From positions 1 through 58,522 of IMG/VR virus record IMGVR_UViG_3300029448_000026: a stretch of 58,522 nt of DNA; one strand, given 5' to 3'. Under the pieces are notes generated by a model that saw only the letters and a list, made by a program, of their open reading frames with translations, was not told the origin of the DNA and ran no database searches. This stretch comes from a virus. This document shows, piece after piece, positions 1 to 8,724 of this stretch. The position numbers were made by a program, and so were the translations under genes. The number at the start of each line of letters is the position of its first letter. The first letter of the stretch is position 1.

Positions 1-1278
1 AACTCTTGGTATCTCTTTAAGTTGTATATCATTTATTTGTTTTACTAGTTCAGGATCTTTAGTTTCATTATATTCTGTTTCTAACTCACCAACCTGGTTT
101 AAAAGCGCTCTTACTTGAAAACTATTTGTCCCTATACTTCCAAATTGCATGGTTAAAGCATTATACTCTTTGGTTAGTTGTTGTAGCCTAGTAAATTTTT
201 GGTTAAAATCTAAGTTTGCTTTGGCTAATGCATTAGCTTTTGCTGCTATTTTTGCTGCTGCAGATCTTGCCCCTATTTCCATTTCTTTAAGTTTAAAACC
301 CATTGCTGTGCCTGCATCTGAACGTGCAACTGCTTCTTCACCCCGTCTAAATCTTTCTGCAGCCCCAGGTATTTGATATGGATCAGCACCTTGTCCTAAT
401 ATATACCGTAACCCTCTGTAGGGATCTTCTGCTTGACGTTGTTCTCTAATTTGTTTCATTAAATCAAAGTACATATTTCCTAAACCACCGCTACCGCTAC
501 CGCCACCTTTTGGCTTATCATTTACTACTTTAACATCCCCGTCTTTATTAAATTCAGAAGGGCTTTCAGGTATTTCATTAATACGCATCATTCTTAAAGG
601 ATCGTATTTTTCAGGTGCTTTTTTTACAATCTCTTCTAAATTAGTAGTTTTTTCACCATCTCCTTCAAGAAGTGTTTCTGTAGTTGCAGGAGCTGTTCTT
701 TCAGCTAAACCAGCAGCTCCTTTAGGTCCGTAAGGATACAAAGGATTGCCTGAATATCTAGGCCCAAAAATTGCTTCGCCAAAAGTTTTATTACGTTTTT
801 CTTTGTCTCTAGTGTTTAATCTTCCAGCAGAGCTGTAACCTATTATACCACCATCAGCTGCAAATTGTGTTCGTTTACGAGGTACACCTGCTACACCCAT
901 AGGCATGGAGGGAGATTTAAACTTAGTTGCATTTTTAACCATATTGTTCATGGCTTTATTTTGAGCCATTTTTCTTTGGTTCATTGTACTAGCAACTTGC
1001 GCTAACTTATCATTTACAGATGACATTTTGGTCTCTAAAACGTCTTCTCCTAATTGGTCGGCTACAGTCTTACCAGTTTGTTCTATTTTAAGCATGTTAT
1101 CTCTTTGCAAAGCAGCTAGTTGTTCTTTTAACTGTTGCAAACTAATTAACTTTATAAGATCAGGTTGGACACCAGATTTAACTTTAGTTTGTTGTTCTAA
1201 AGCTCTAGGATTGTTTCGATAAGCATCTGTTGTTTTTGATACTTGGCTAAGTAAATTATTTATTCCTCCTGGGATCAT
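1..1278 (-). CDS. Large virion-type protein, 3' end cut by window edge
   Basis: The frame is open from the ATG at 1278 to base 1, giving 426 residues and no stop. The ATG overlaps the stop of the upstream gene by one base (TAATG), so the two are probably translationally coupled. The visible part is hydrophilic and helical: a coiled-coil-like stretch at about residues 20-110, a glycine patch (AADGGIIGY) near residue 140, a Gly/Ser-rich linker near residue 260 and an Ala/Lys-rich helix near residue 350. I do not recognise the family. Its place after the tail-hub gene and beside two similar large proteins suggests an internal virion or ejection protein; that is inference from position. Confidence 0.75.
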   Translation of the reverse strand, partial: MIPGGINNLLSQVSKTTDAYRNNPRALEQQTKVKSGVQPDLIKLISLQQLKEQLAALQRDNMLKIEQTGKTVADQLGEDVLETKMSSVNDKLAQVASTMNQRKMAQNKAMNNMVKNATKFKSPSMPMGVAGVPRKRTQFAADGGIIGYSSAGRLNTRDKEKRNKTFGEAIFGPRYSGNPLYPYGPKGAAGLAERTAPATTETLLEGDGEKTTNLEEIVKKAPEKYDPLRMMRINEIPESPSEFNKDGDVKVVNDKPKGGGSGSGGLGNMYFDLMKQIREQRQAEDPYRGLRYILGQGADPYQIPGAAERFRRGEEAVARSDAGTAMGFKLKEMEIGARSAAAKIAAKANALAKANLDFNQKFTRLQQLTKEYNALTMQFGSIGTNSFQVRALLNQVGELETEYNETKDPELVKQINDIQLKEIPRV

Positions 1279-2078
1279 TATTTTTTATCCTCTCCACCTG
1301 GAAATGCATTTAATATTTCCATTAATATACTAGCTCCTGTAGCTCCTTGACCAAACAATCCTGGTTGACTATATATGCTTTCTCTAGCTTCTATTGGTAG
1401 CCCTTGCAATAAAGATTGCATAAATTGCACTTGTTTATAAGGAAACTCAAACTCCTTATCAAATTGAGCCATGTCTGCGTCTATACCTTCTTGCTCAATG
1501 TCTCTTTGTATACCACCCGCGTCTTGTTGTGCTTGTAAAGCATCTAAACCAAAGTTTCTCATTGTATCTTGCATACCCACAGCTTTATCAAACGCTTTTT
1601 GGTAACCTTCACCATATATTTCTGCTATAGAATCTTGTAGCCCTCTGTTACTTTCTGCTTGTAGTACTGCTTGCCTACTACCGCCATATGCTCCTGCTTG
1701 ATTTAATTTAGAAGCGTCACTAACATTTCTTATATTGGCTTGTCTAATAGCTGCATCTACTTGAGGTTGTAGAGCTTGTTCTAAATAAGGATTCATATAG
1801 TTGCCAATAGACTGAGAAGTATAATCTCCCATAAAACTAGAAGGGTTTAAACTAGCTAGTCCTTGAAAAGCTTGTTGTTGAAGACCAGATTCACCTGCTG
1901 TAAGTGGCCCCCCATAACCTGGATATTGTTGGTTGCCTAGAGCTTTGCCTTGGCCCAACATGTCTGTAACATAATCACCCGCATATTCTGCTAGAGTTTC
2001 ATCATAACCTAAATCTTGCCCAACTTGCATACCTGCACTAGTGTTTGTTGTCCCTAACAAGTTATCATCTGTACTCAT
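1278..2078 (-). CDS. Putative internal virion or tail protein (266 aa)
   Basis: This is an Ala/Gln/Gly-rich, mostly helical protein with no signal peptide or membrane helix. The middle (about residues 95-200) is rich in short polar helices containing many Gln and Ala; the end is proline- and glycine-containing (LPIEARES, GLFGQGATG). The start overlaps the stop of the 617-residue gene by one base (TAATG), and its own stop overlaps the next gene the same way. Similar proteins occur, in my recollection, in marine podovirus late operons without a proven role. Function is unknown; a minor virion protein is the most likely reading. Confidence 0.7.
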   Translation of the reverse strand: MSTDDNLLGTTNTSAGMQVGQDLGYDETLAEYAGDYVTDMLGQGKALGNQQYPGYGGPLTAGESGLQQQAFQGLASLNPSSFMGDYTSQSIGNYMNPYLEQALQPQVDAAIRQANIRNVSDASKLNQAGAYGGSRQAVLQAESNRGLQDSIAEIYGEGYQKAFDKAVGMQDTMRNFGLDALQAQQDAGGIQRDIEQEGIDADMAQFDKEFEFPYKQVQFMQSLLQGLPIEARESIYSQPGLFGQGATGASILMEILNAFPGGEDKK

Positions 2079-3931
2079 TATGCTACTCCTATTCCTGCTA
2101 GTCTTGACATGAAGTTTTCAGGATTTATTTGATCCCCCTGATCCTTACCCCCATGTTTTGCACCTCTAACATTTTCTCTAAAGTCATCTAATACTTTTGC
2201 ACCTGCATCAGTGTTACCATTTCCTAACATTGAGACTATTTCTGCATCCATAATATACTCTCCTCCTGACAACATCACAGGATCAGGCCCAACTTGTGCG
2301 GGTAGTGTATCTGTCATACCATCTTCAGAACTTTTTAATAGACCCCCCACATTCATGCCTATACCTTGTTGCCCTCCAACACCCAGTAAATCACCATATG
2401 CTTTTATATCAGCTAAAAATTTGTTTAATTGATCTTTTTTCATAGCAGATAATTGTTGTAAATAAGCTCTTGTATTAGCTGCCATTTGAGGAGAAATACT
2501 AGCTTGGATAGTACCATCAGCAATTTTACTAAAATTATCAATAGCTTCTGCTTGTTTCTTCGGGCTTAAAGATGCGTACTCATTTGAAAGTGAAGTATAA
2601 CTACCAATATTATCCGCGTCTAAATTTAAACCTAGCGCAGACACAGATGCTGGCATATTAGAAGGTATTGATTGTGTAGCTGAACTACTTCCTGTTTGTC
2701 TGTAAGTTCCTTCGCCTGCACCAGAAACAACATTAGTATCAGAAGCTAATTGATCTTTTTTACCATACCCAGCAATCTCCGCTGCCTTTTTAAAATCATC
2801 AAAGGTAAAATTAGGATCACCAAAAGTATAATTTTTAAAAGTATCTAAGTCTGAATAATCCCCTGTATAACCTTTAGTAGTCGGACCCATAGTTTTAATA
2901 TAAGCTTGGGCTTGTTCTGGAGTCATACCCGCAATATTAGGTCTTGCTCCACCTGGAGTGCCTGCTACTGGATCTGGGTCTTTGTCTCCACCAAAAGGAT
3001 CTCTTTGATACGTTCCCATTATTCTTTGTTTGTCATCAAAAGTTAAAGCTTCATAGGCAGCTCTTTGGTCTGCGTCTCCTACTTTCGTAAATCCTTCTTT
3101 GAGGTTTTTCATACTAAACGTAGAAGGATCTAAAATATTACCATAGCCCCCAGTTTTTGCTAAGTCTCCTGTACCATATGCATCTGTATATTTTGTATAA
3201 GACTCATTTTCATTATCTGGTTTGTCTTGAGGTGCAGATAAAGTTACTCCTCCAGGGTATGTGTATTCTGTAGCACCTACAAACTCGTTATCACCAAATA
3301 CACCAGCGATACCATCTGTAATACTCTGTCCCGCTTTTTTTAGTGAAGGCATGTATGTACTGGGGTCGGTTAAATGAAAACCTCCATGTTTGTAGCCTGC
3401 AATACCACCACTAGCTAACCCTTTTTGTCCAGAAAGACCAATAATACCTGAAGATATTGCATCATCTACACCTGGAATTGGTTTAGTTTCGGCCAACTTA
3501 TATGGCCCCATATCAAACTTTTCCGTTTCTTCTGCTGTGACTCCTTCAGCACTTTTCTTAATAGCATCTAATGCGAAAGGCGGGTAGGAATTAAAATTTT
3601 GCAGATTTTGTAAACCCAAATCAGTAGCTTGTTGACTAGCTCCTAACTGTGCCGATTCCATATCCCCACCTTCTGGAACGTAACTTAAGTCAGAGAAATA
3701 ACGTCTGCCACCACTTCCTGGTCTTCTATTTGGTGAATAGGGTATGTTAACAGGTTCTCTTACAGCAGTGTAATTAGGTATACTACCTTGGTAACCTACT
3801 TTAGGTCTATAAGGTTCAAACCCGCCCGACAGGCCAACACCTAAACCTAGAAGACCCGCTACTTTTTGCGTGTCTAATTCTTTTTTATCTCCTGGTTTAT
3901 AAAACAGAAATTCGATTAGATCATTAAGCAT
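2078..3931 (-). CDS. Large virion protein with C-terminal GGEYIMDA-type motif
   Basis: This 617-residue protein is low in hydrophobic content and rich in Gly, Asp, Tyr and Pro, with two glycine patches (ASGGIAGYKHGG near residue 180 and MNVGG near residue 525). The last 63 residues carry a recognisable block starting SGGEYIMDAEIVSMLGNGN followed by DAGAKVLDDF and a lysine/glycine tail. I know this short block from the C-termini of uncharacterised proteins of marine phages; its function is not established. It is coupled on both sides by TAATG overlaps. It is likely a tail or internal virion component ejected with or holding the DNA; this is inferred from position after the tail genes. Confidence 0.7.
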   Translation of the reverse strand: MLNDLIEFLFYKPGDKKELDTQKVAGLLGLGVGLSGGFEPYRPKVGYQGSIPNYTAVREPVNIPYSPNRRPGSGGRRYFSDLSYVPEGGDMESAQLGASQQATDLGLQNLQNFNSYPPFALDAIKKSAEGVTAEETEKFDMGPYKLAETKPIPGVDDAISSGIIGLSGQKGLASGGIAGYKHGGFHLTDPSTYMPSLKKAGQSITDGIAGVFGDNEFVGATEYTYPGGVTLSAPQDKPDNENESYTKYTDAYGTGDLAKTGGYGNILDPSTFSMKNLKEGFTKVGDADQRAAYEALTFDDKQRIMGTYQRDPFGGDKDPDPVAGTPGGARPNIAGMTPEQAQAYIKTMGPTTKGYTGDYSDLDTFKNYTFGDPNFTFDDFKKAAEIAGYGKKDQLASDTNVVSGAGEGTYRQTGSSSATQSIPSNMPASVSALGLNLDADNIGSYTSLSNEYASLSPKKQAEAIDNFSKIADGTIQASISPQMAANTRAYLQQLSAMKKDQLNKFLADIKAYGDLLGVGGQQGIGMNVGGLLKSSEDGMTDTLPAQVGPDPVMLSGGEYIMDAEIVSMLGNGNTDAGAKVLDDFRENVRGAKHGGKDQGDQINPENFMSRLAGIGVA

Positions 3932-6900
3932 TAATCTTCCTCTTCTTCGTCTTTCTCATTTTTAGGGTTTACTATATCTTCATATACACCTTTTTCTCTA
4001 TTTGAAACGTCTGGTATGCCTGTTAAAGGGTTTATAAACTTTGCTTCTTGTTCTGGAGTAGCAAATATACTTTCAAAATCATAGATATAATCAATATCAA
4101 CAGGTGGGGGTACTGTTTCTTTAACAAGCCGTGACGCACCCATTGGCTGTTGTACTTGGTTTTGTTTTGTAGATATGTTATTTAAAACTTCTTGCATACT
4201 TTGTGTCTGTGTTTGGTTTTGCGTCTGCGTTTGCGTTTGAGTCTGCGCCTGCGTATCTGTTTGGGTTTGAGTATCGCCCGTTTGCCCTACCATGTCAACA
4301 TTAACAGTTGAAGATACTTGATTATTTGCTTGAGTCTGAGCCTGTGTATCAGTTGGTCCAAACACGTTTAAAGTTGGAGATATAGTTGTAGTATCTGTTT
4401 GAGATGGCGTTTTTATATCTGCTACAGTTTTTTCATAGTTTGTTTTTACATAATCTTCTACACTCATCTTATCTACATTAAGTGCGGTAGCTATATCATT
4501 ATACATTTGAAATGATATACCAAAATCATCTGTATAGGCTTTAGCTTCTTTAGCAGGTATAAACCCATCATACTGTTTATTAAGATTTTCAAATCTAGAT
4601 ACATATACATTTGGATCATCTACACTTGTATCTATAAGATCTTGTGTTTTAACTATAGATCCTCCTAAATACTCATCTGCTATACGTTGCGCATCATCCA
4701 GACTAACTGCTCCATCTTGCATAAGTATCATATTTATTTCATCTTGAGCAGCTGCTTGACTTGGGTTATAAACAACAGGTTTATCTGCTGGAATAGTATC
4801 ATAATTATAAATACTATCTTCTACTCCTAATATTTTTTTTGTTTCAGGGGTAAGCCCTTTAGAAATTTCAGTAACATATGGACTAGCAGCTGATGCAGCA
4901 ACGCCTGATCCTGCTTCTTTTACTTCTTCAAATCCTCCTTGAACACCTTTTCGACCTATAAATTCTGTAATAGCTCCTTGAATACCATAATCTACTCCTG
5001 AATTAGCCAACACTTGCTCCCCAACTCCAGAAGCAAACTCAGATAAAACTGCTCCAGCAAAACCTGCTGTAGAACTTAAAAACTTGCTACCTGCTATACT
5101 AACAGGTTTAAGTATTAATCTAGCTACCCCCATATCTCCTAAAGAACCCCATACACCTGCGGGCAGTATAGCTATTTTTGCGTTAGCCATCATTTCTGCG
5201 CGAGTTCTTAAATGATTGTTTCCATTTTTTGAAAGTAACCTTTTATATTCGTCTGTATATTTCCCAGTTTTTTCCATCTCAGCAAGTTGTTGAACTACTT
5301 GTTGTTCTATTTCTAAAGCTGCCCCTCCTGCTGCTTCAGCTATATTCAATCCTGCAGATAGTGCAAAACCAAGTGGACCCAAAGATGCTAACCCTACATC
5401 AACAACAGTATCTACAATACCCCCTGTAGCGCTTAAACTTGTACCATATATACTTGGATCTTTTCCTAAACTAACATCAGCTACGTTTACAGGTCTAATT
5501 TGCCAAGCTGCGGGTCCATATTTTTCAAACACAATATCCCCACTTGATACATTATCTTTAAATACTTGGGCATCTTCTGGGGAATAAGATGCAGAAATTT
5601 CATCCATTTTTTCTTGGGTAAGTTCAACAAGTCCTCTATACCCTTTATTAGGTTTAAATACTTCTTTATCTAAAAACTCCATTGTTAGTTCTTTATCTGA
5701 TTTTTGAGTAGGAAATATTGTTTGTATGCCTTGGTCACGTAACTCGGCTATACCTTTAACAACAGAAAGAGGGAGGGATTCAAAACCCCCACTAGTTAAC
5801 TTTTTAAGGTATGCGTTAGGGTTATCAGTAGCTGTTTGAGTTAACATATTAATAATATCAACCGCGTAAGCTTCTCCCCCTAAAACACCTGTCTTTGCTA
5901 AGATTTTTGCTCCTGTCTTAACTACTCCTCCTTTAGGAATACCTATTGGAATTGCACCAGGAAACGCCTCTCCAGTGTTCATGTTTTGACCAGCCTTAAC
6001 TTGTTCTTCAGCAGGGCTATTTTTAAAGATGTTTTCTCCATATCTAGTTAAATCTGTTACATTCATAGTAGACAAATCTATTTTATCTAAAGATGTAATA
6101 TTATCTAAAGTTAGTTTTTTTCCGAACATTAACTTAGCAATATCATCAGCTGTAAGAGTTTCTTCACTAGAAAGAGGTATATCTATCTGTAAATCTGGTG
6201 GAGCTGTTTTATTATGTTCTTTTATTGCTTTTAATTGACCTTCTCCTATTGGAACTCCTTCTTCAAAAGTAATTGGATCAGATACAGTTATGAAAGAGGG
6301 TATGCGTAAAGACTGTACTTTTCTACTTATACCCCCACCAGGTTCAGGAAATATTAAGTTATCTGGGTTTTCCGCGTTATGTTTTATTATTTTTCTTACA
6401 AGGTCTGCGTCTACCTCTTCTCCTAATTTGTATAATCCTCCTTGGTAGTTACTTCTTGGCATACCATAAGGTATATCTAGCCCAGAACCTCCTTTACTTT
6501 CTATTGCGGATAATAATTTAAAATTCAGAGGAGTTTGTTCAATTTCAGCGGAGTAAGGATCTGTAAATGTACGAGTATCAGTAGCTGCATTTATTTTTAC
6601 ATTGCCTAAAAGGTTTTCTAATTTGGGGTAAAATTTGTCTTTTACGCTATAGCCATCTGAAAGTTTTCTAACGGTATCAGCTTGAAACTGATCTACACTT
6701 TGATAAGACCCTAAATCTACACCTGCCTGTACAAAGTCTTGGTTATTTTTAAAACCTGTGCTTATAGAAGATCCATCATCAAATACATAAATGCTCTCTC
6801 CATTTTTTAATGTTTGAAACCCTGCAAACCCATCCCATGTTTGAACTTTTCCATCTTTAGTTACAGCATTCCCATCTTTATTTACAATAACATTGTTAGG

Positions 6901-7758
6901 AGCAACTAACGTACCATCTTTCTTTTCTATAACGCCAAACTCACCTAGAACACCATCAACAACTTTTTCAACAGGGTCTTTAGCTAATTTTGCTAAGTCA
7001 TTAGTTGCACTTTTGTTTAAACTAGCGTAGTACGCATCCTGTACATTTTCACCTTTAACTCCCGCCTCAATAGCTTCAAAAACAGCTAATTCAACGTTTG
7101 GCCCAAATCCTTCTCCTAAATATTTAGTTGTCGTATCCGAAAAAGTTCTGGCCAAGTCTTCGGCTATAACATTAGCTGCAGCTTCTGTTATATTTTTAGC
7201 GTTTCCAAACTGATCTACTGCTTTGTTTACAACAGATTGTATACCTTCAAAGTCTTGCAGAACTTGCCCAGTAAAATCTTTTATAGGGTTTTGTAGCTCT
7301 GTTATAAGGCTTGATAATGCAGCAAAACCAGAATCAGCTCCTTTACCTACTTTCTTTACAGTATTTCCTAGTATGTTTGAAAATGATTCTGCATATGTGG
7401 GGTTAAAATTTATTTCTTCTAGCACGTTATTAGATATATTAGTAGCAGTTGCCCCAATTTTATTAGACGCAGCACTAATTAAAGCTGCTTTAAGTATTTC
7501 CCCGCCACTAGCACCATTTGCTGCTGCTACTCCAGCATTAACAAAGGGTGACAAATGAGGAGCAAGTATACTAGTGCCTACTTGGAGAACGAACTGGACT
7601 GGTTTATCTAAAATAGCATCAAATACATCAGAAATAGAACTTGCTACTGTATTTAAAGAATCTTCAGTATCTTCTAATATATCTGTTACAGAACTTGGAA
7701 TGTCTTCAATTACATCTCTAATTGACGGTAAAAAGTCACCAAAATCTATAAAAGCCAT
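3931..7758 (-). CDS. Very large internal virion or ejection-type protein (1275 aa)
   Basis: This is the longest protein of the window. The N-terminal 100 residues contain amphipathic and hydrophobic helices (FVLQVGTSILAPHL). Alanine- and glycine-rich hydrophobic stretches recur near residues 640-670 and 800-860, which could insert in membranes. About residues 1165-1190 form a low-complexity Gln-Thr track. I see no lytic transglycosylase or peptidase motif I trust. In P22- and T7-like phages the very large proteins encoded after the tail hub are ejection or internal core proteins, and that is the best guess here. The start overlaps the preceding stop (TAATG at 7756-7760). Confidence 0.7.
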   Translation of the reverse strand: MAFIDFGDFLPSIRDVIEDIPSSVTDILEDTEDSLNTVASSISDVFDAILDKPVQFVLQVGTSILAPHLSPFVNAGVAAANGASGGEILKAALISAASNKIGATATNISNNVLEEINFNPTYAESFSNILGNTVKKVGKGADSGFAALSSLITELQNPIKDFTGQVLQDFEGIQSVVNKAVDQFGNAKNITEAAANVIAEDLARTFSDTTTKYLGEGFGPNVELAVFEAIEAGVKGENVQDAYYASLNKSATNDLAKLAKDPVEKVVDGVLGEFGVIEKKDGTLVAPNNVIVNKDGNAVTKDGKVQTWDGFAGFQTLKNGESIYVFDDGSSISTGFKNNQDFVQAGVDLGSYQSVDQFQADTVRKLSDGYSVKDKFYPKLENLLGNVKINAATDTRTFTDPYSAEIEQTPLNFKLLSAIESKGGSGLDIPYGMPRSNYQGGLYKLGEEVDADLVRKIIKHNAENPDNLIFPEPGGGISRKVQSLRIPSFITVSDPITFEEGVPIGEGQLKAIKEHNKTAPPDLQIDIPLSSEETLTADDIAKLMFGKKLTLDNITSLDKIDLSTMNVTDLTRYGENIFKNSPAEEQVKAGQNMNTGEAFPGAIPIGIPKGGVVKTGAKILAKTGVLGGEAYAVDIINMLTQTATDNPNAYLKKLTSGGFESLPLSVVKGIAELRDQGIQTIFPTQKSDKELTMEFLDKEVFKPNKGYRGLVELTQEKMDEISASYSPEDAQVFKDNVSSGDIVFEKYGPAAWQIRPVNVADVSLGKDPSIYGTSLSATGGIVDTVVDVGLASLGPLGFALSAGLNIAEAAGGAALEIEQQVVQQLAEMEKTGKYTDEYKRLLSKNGNNHLRTRAEMMANAKIAILPAGVWGSLGDMGVARLILKPVSIAGSKFLSSTAGFAGAVLSEFASGVGEQVLANSGVDYGIQGAITEFIGRKGVQGGFEEVKEAGSGVAASAASPYVTEISKGLTPETKKILGVEDSIYNYDTIPADKPVVYNPSQAAAQDEINMILMQDGAVSLDDAQRIADEYLGGSIVKTQDLIDTSVDDPNVYVSRFENLNKQYDGFIPAKEAKAYTDDFGISFQMYNDIATALNVDKMSVEDYVKTNYEKTVADIKTPSQTDTTTISPTLNVFGPTDTQAQTQANNQVSSTVNVDMVGQTGDTQTQTDTQAQTQTQTQTQNQTQTQSMQEVLNNISTKQNQVQQPMGASRLVKETVPPPVDIDYIYDFESIFATPEQEAKFINPLTGIPDVSNREKGVYEDIVNPKNEKDEEEED

Positions 7759-8210
7759 TACACACTACCTTCTGCAGAGAAGTCAATAATACACAGTAGA
7801 TTGTCTTTTATCTTCATTATTCTCATGTTTGAACCTAGTTGTTCTTTTACAGCAGAAAAAACATCTATCATATCCTGTTGTATTTTTGAGAATACTATTT
7901 TTTCTATGCCTTCTTGTTCTAATTTTTTAACAGCATTAATAATATTGTTTATATAATTTGCCTTAGTATCTGCATTGAAGGGTATAACCATAGATGTTTT
8001 TGTATCTTGATTAGTTTTAACAACAAACACAGTATTGTTGTTTTGGTATGTTTTTACATCTGGTTGAGATAAAAAACCGTCTAAAACTAAGAATGATTTA
8101 GTTACCTCTTCTTTGCTATCACCTTCTTTTTCCGCTTTTGCAACAATAGCATGACTAAATATTACAGGGTAAGATAACTTTTTTTGTGAACTATCTACTT
8201 CACTTTTCAT
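7758..8210 (-). CDS. Conserved-looking small virion protein, function unknown (150 aa)
   Basis: This soluble mixed alpha/beta protein has alternating hydrophobic strands (VFVVKTNQDTKTSMVIPF, NLLCIIDFSAEG) and a helix around residues 85-120. No motif is recognised. Start ATG at 8210 lies one base after the stop of the next gene upstream, and its own stop shares a base with the start of the 1275-residue gene, so it is in the same translational chain. A minor structural or assembly protein is plausible but unproven. Confidence 0.6.
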   Translation of the reverse strand: MKSEVDSSQKKLSYPVIFSHAIVAKAEKEGDSKEEVTKSFLVLDGFLSQPDVKTYQNNNTVFVVKTNQDTKTSMVIPFNADTKANYINNIINAVKKLEQEGIEKIVFSKIQQDMIDVFSAVKEQLGSNMRIMKIKDNLLCIIDFSAEGSV

Positions 8211-8211
8211 G

Positions 8212-8535
8212 CTAACTTACCTCTAATATACTTACTATTACATGCAATAAATTACCTGCACTTGCTTGGGTTTTTAGTATATCACCTGCTTCTAACACAA
8301 TAGGTGATGTTAGTAACTCTACAGTTGCATTTCCTGCTATCGCTTTAGTCTTAAAAAGATTAAAAACAGCAGACCCACTAGTTGTTATAGTTATTGATAT
8401 GTTTGCTCCTGTATTTGCATCTTCTGTAACTAATATAGATTTGACGATAGCAGTAGCCCCAGTAGGACAAGTGTATACTGTTGTATTGTTTGTATTAGAT
8501 AGATCGGCCTTTGCACTTTTATAATTATTTGCCAT
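8212..8535 (-). CDS. Small beta-rich virion protein (107 aa)
   Basis: The sequence is almost entirely short beta strands with Thr, Ser and Asn turns (SILVTEDANTG, ISITITTSG, LEAGDILKTQASAGN), the look of a small beta-sandwich. Such proteins are common as capsid or tail decoration proteins in marine phages. No signal peptide or catalytic motif is seen. It sits one base downstream of the 62-residue gene within the tail-hub cluster. Assignment as a structural protein is by composition and position. Confidence 0.6.
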   Translation of the reverse strand: MANNYKSAKADLSNTNNTTVYTCPTGATAIVKSILVTEDANTGANISITITTSGSAVFNLFKTKAIAGNATVELLTSPIVLEAGDILKTQASAGNLLHVIVSILEVS

Positions 8536-8724
8536 TTACCCTAAAAACCACGCTGTTGCTTCTGCTTGTTCTTTTAATGTAGTCTTTCTTAACGCATCGT
8601 CTACCTGACTAAAGTAAATACGTAGTATGTTATTCAAGTTACTTTGAGACATAGTACTATACTCTTTTGGGGGTAAAGGTAAAACTGGGGCTTTAAAATT
8701 TATGTCAACATCTGATTCTGGCAT
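8536..8724 (-). CDS. Small helical protein beside the tail hub (62 aa)
   Basis: A short protein with a proline-rich N-terminal half (VLPLPPKEYS) followed by two helices (LNNILRIYFSQVDDALRKTT). Its ATG at 8724 overlaps the stop of the gp10-like gene by one base, so it is coupled to it. Function is unknown; the tight coupling suggests a partner of the tail hub. It is too short for certainty, but the exact overlap and packing support a real gene. Confidence 0.6.
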   Translation of the reverse strand: MPESDVDINFKAPVLPLPPKEYSTMSQSNLNNILRIYFSQVDDALRKTTLKEQAEATAWFLG

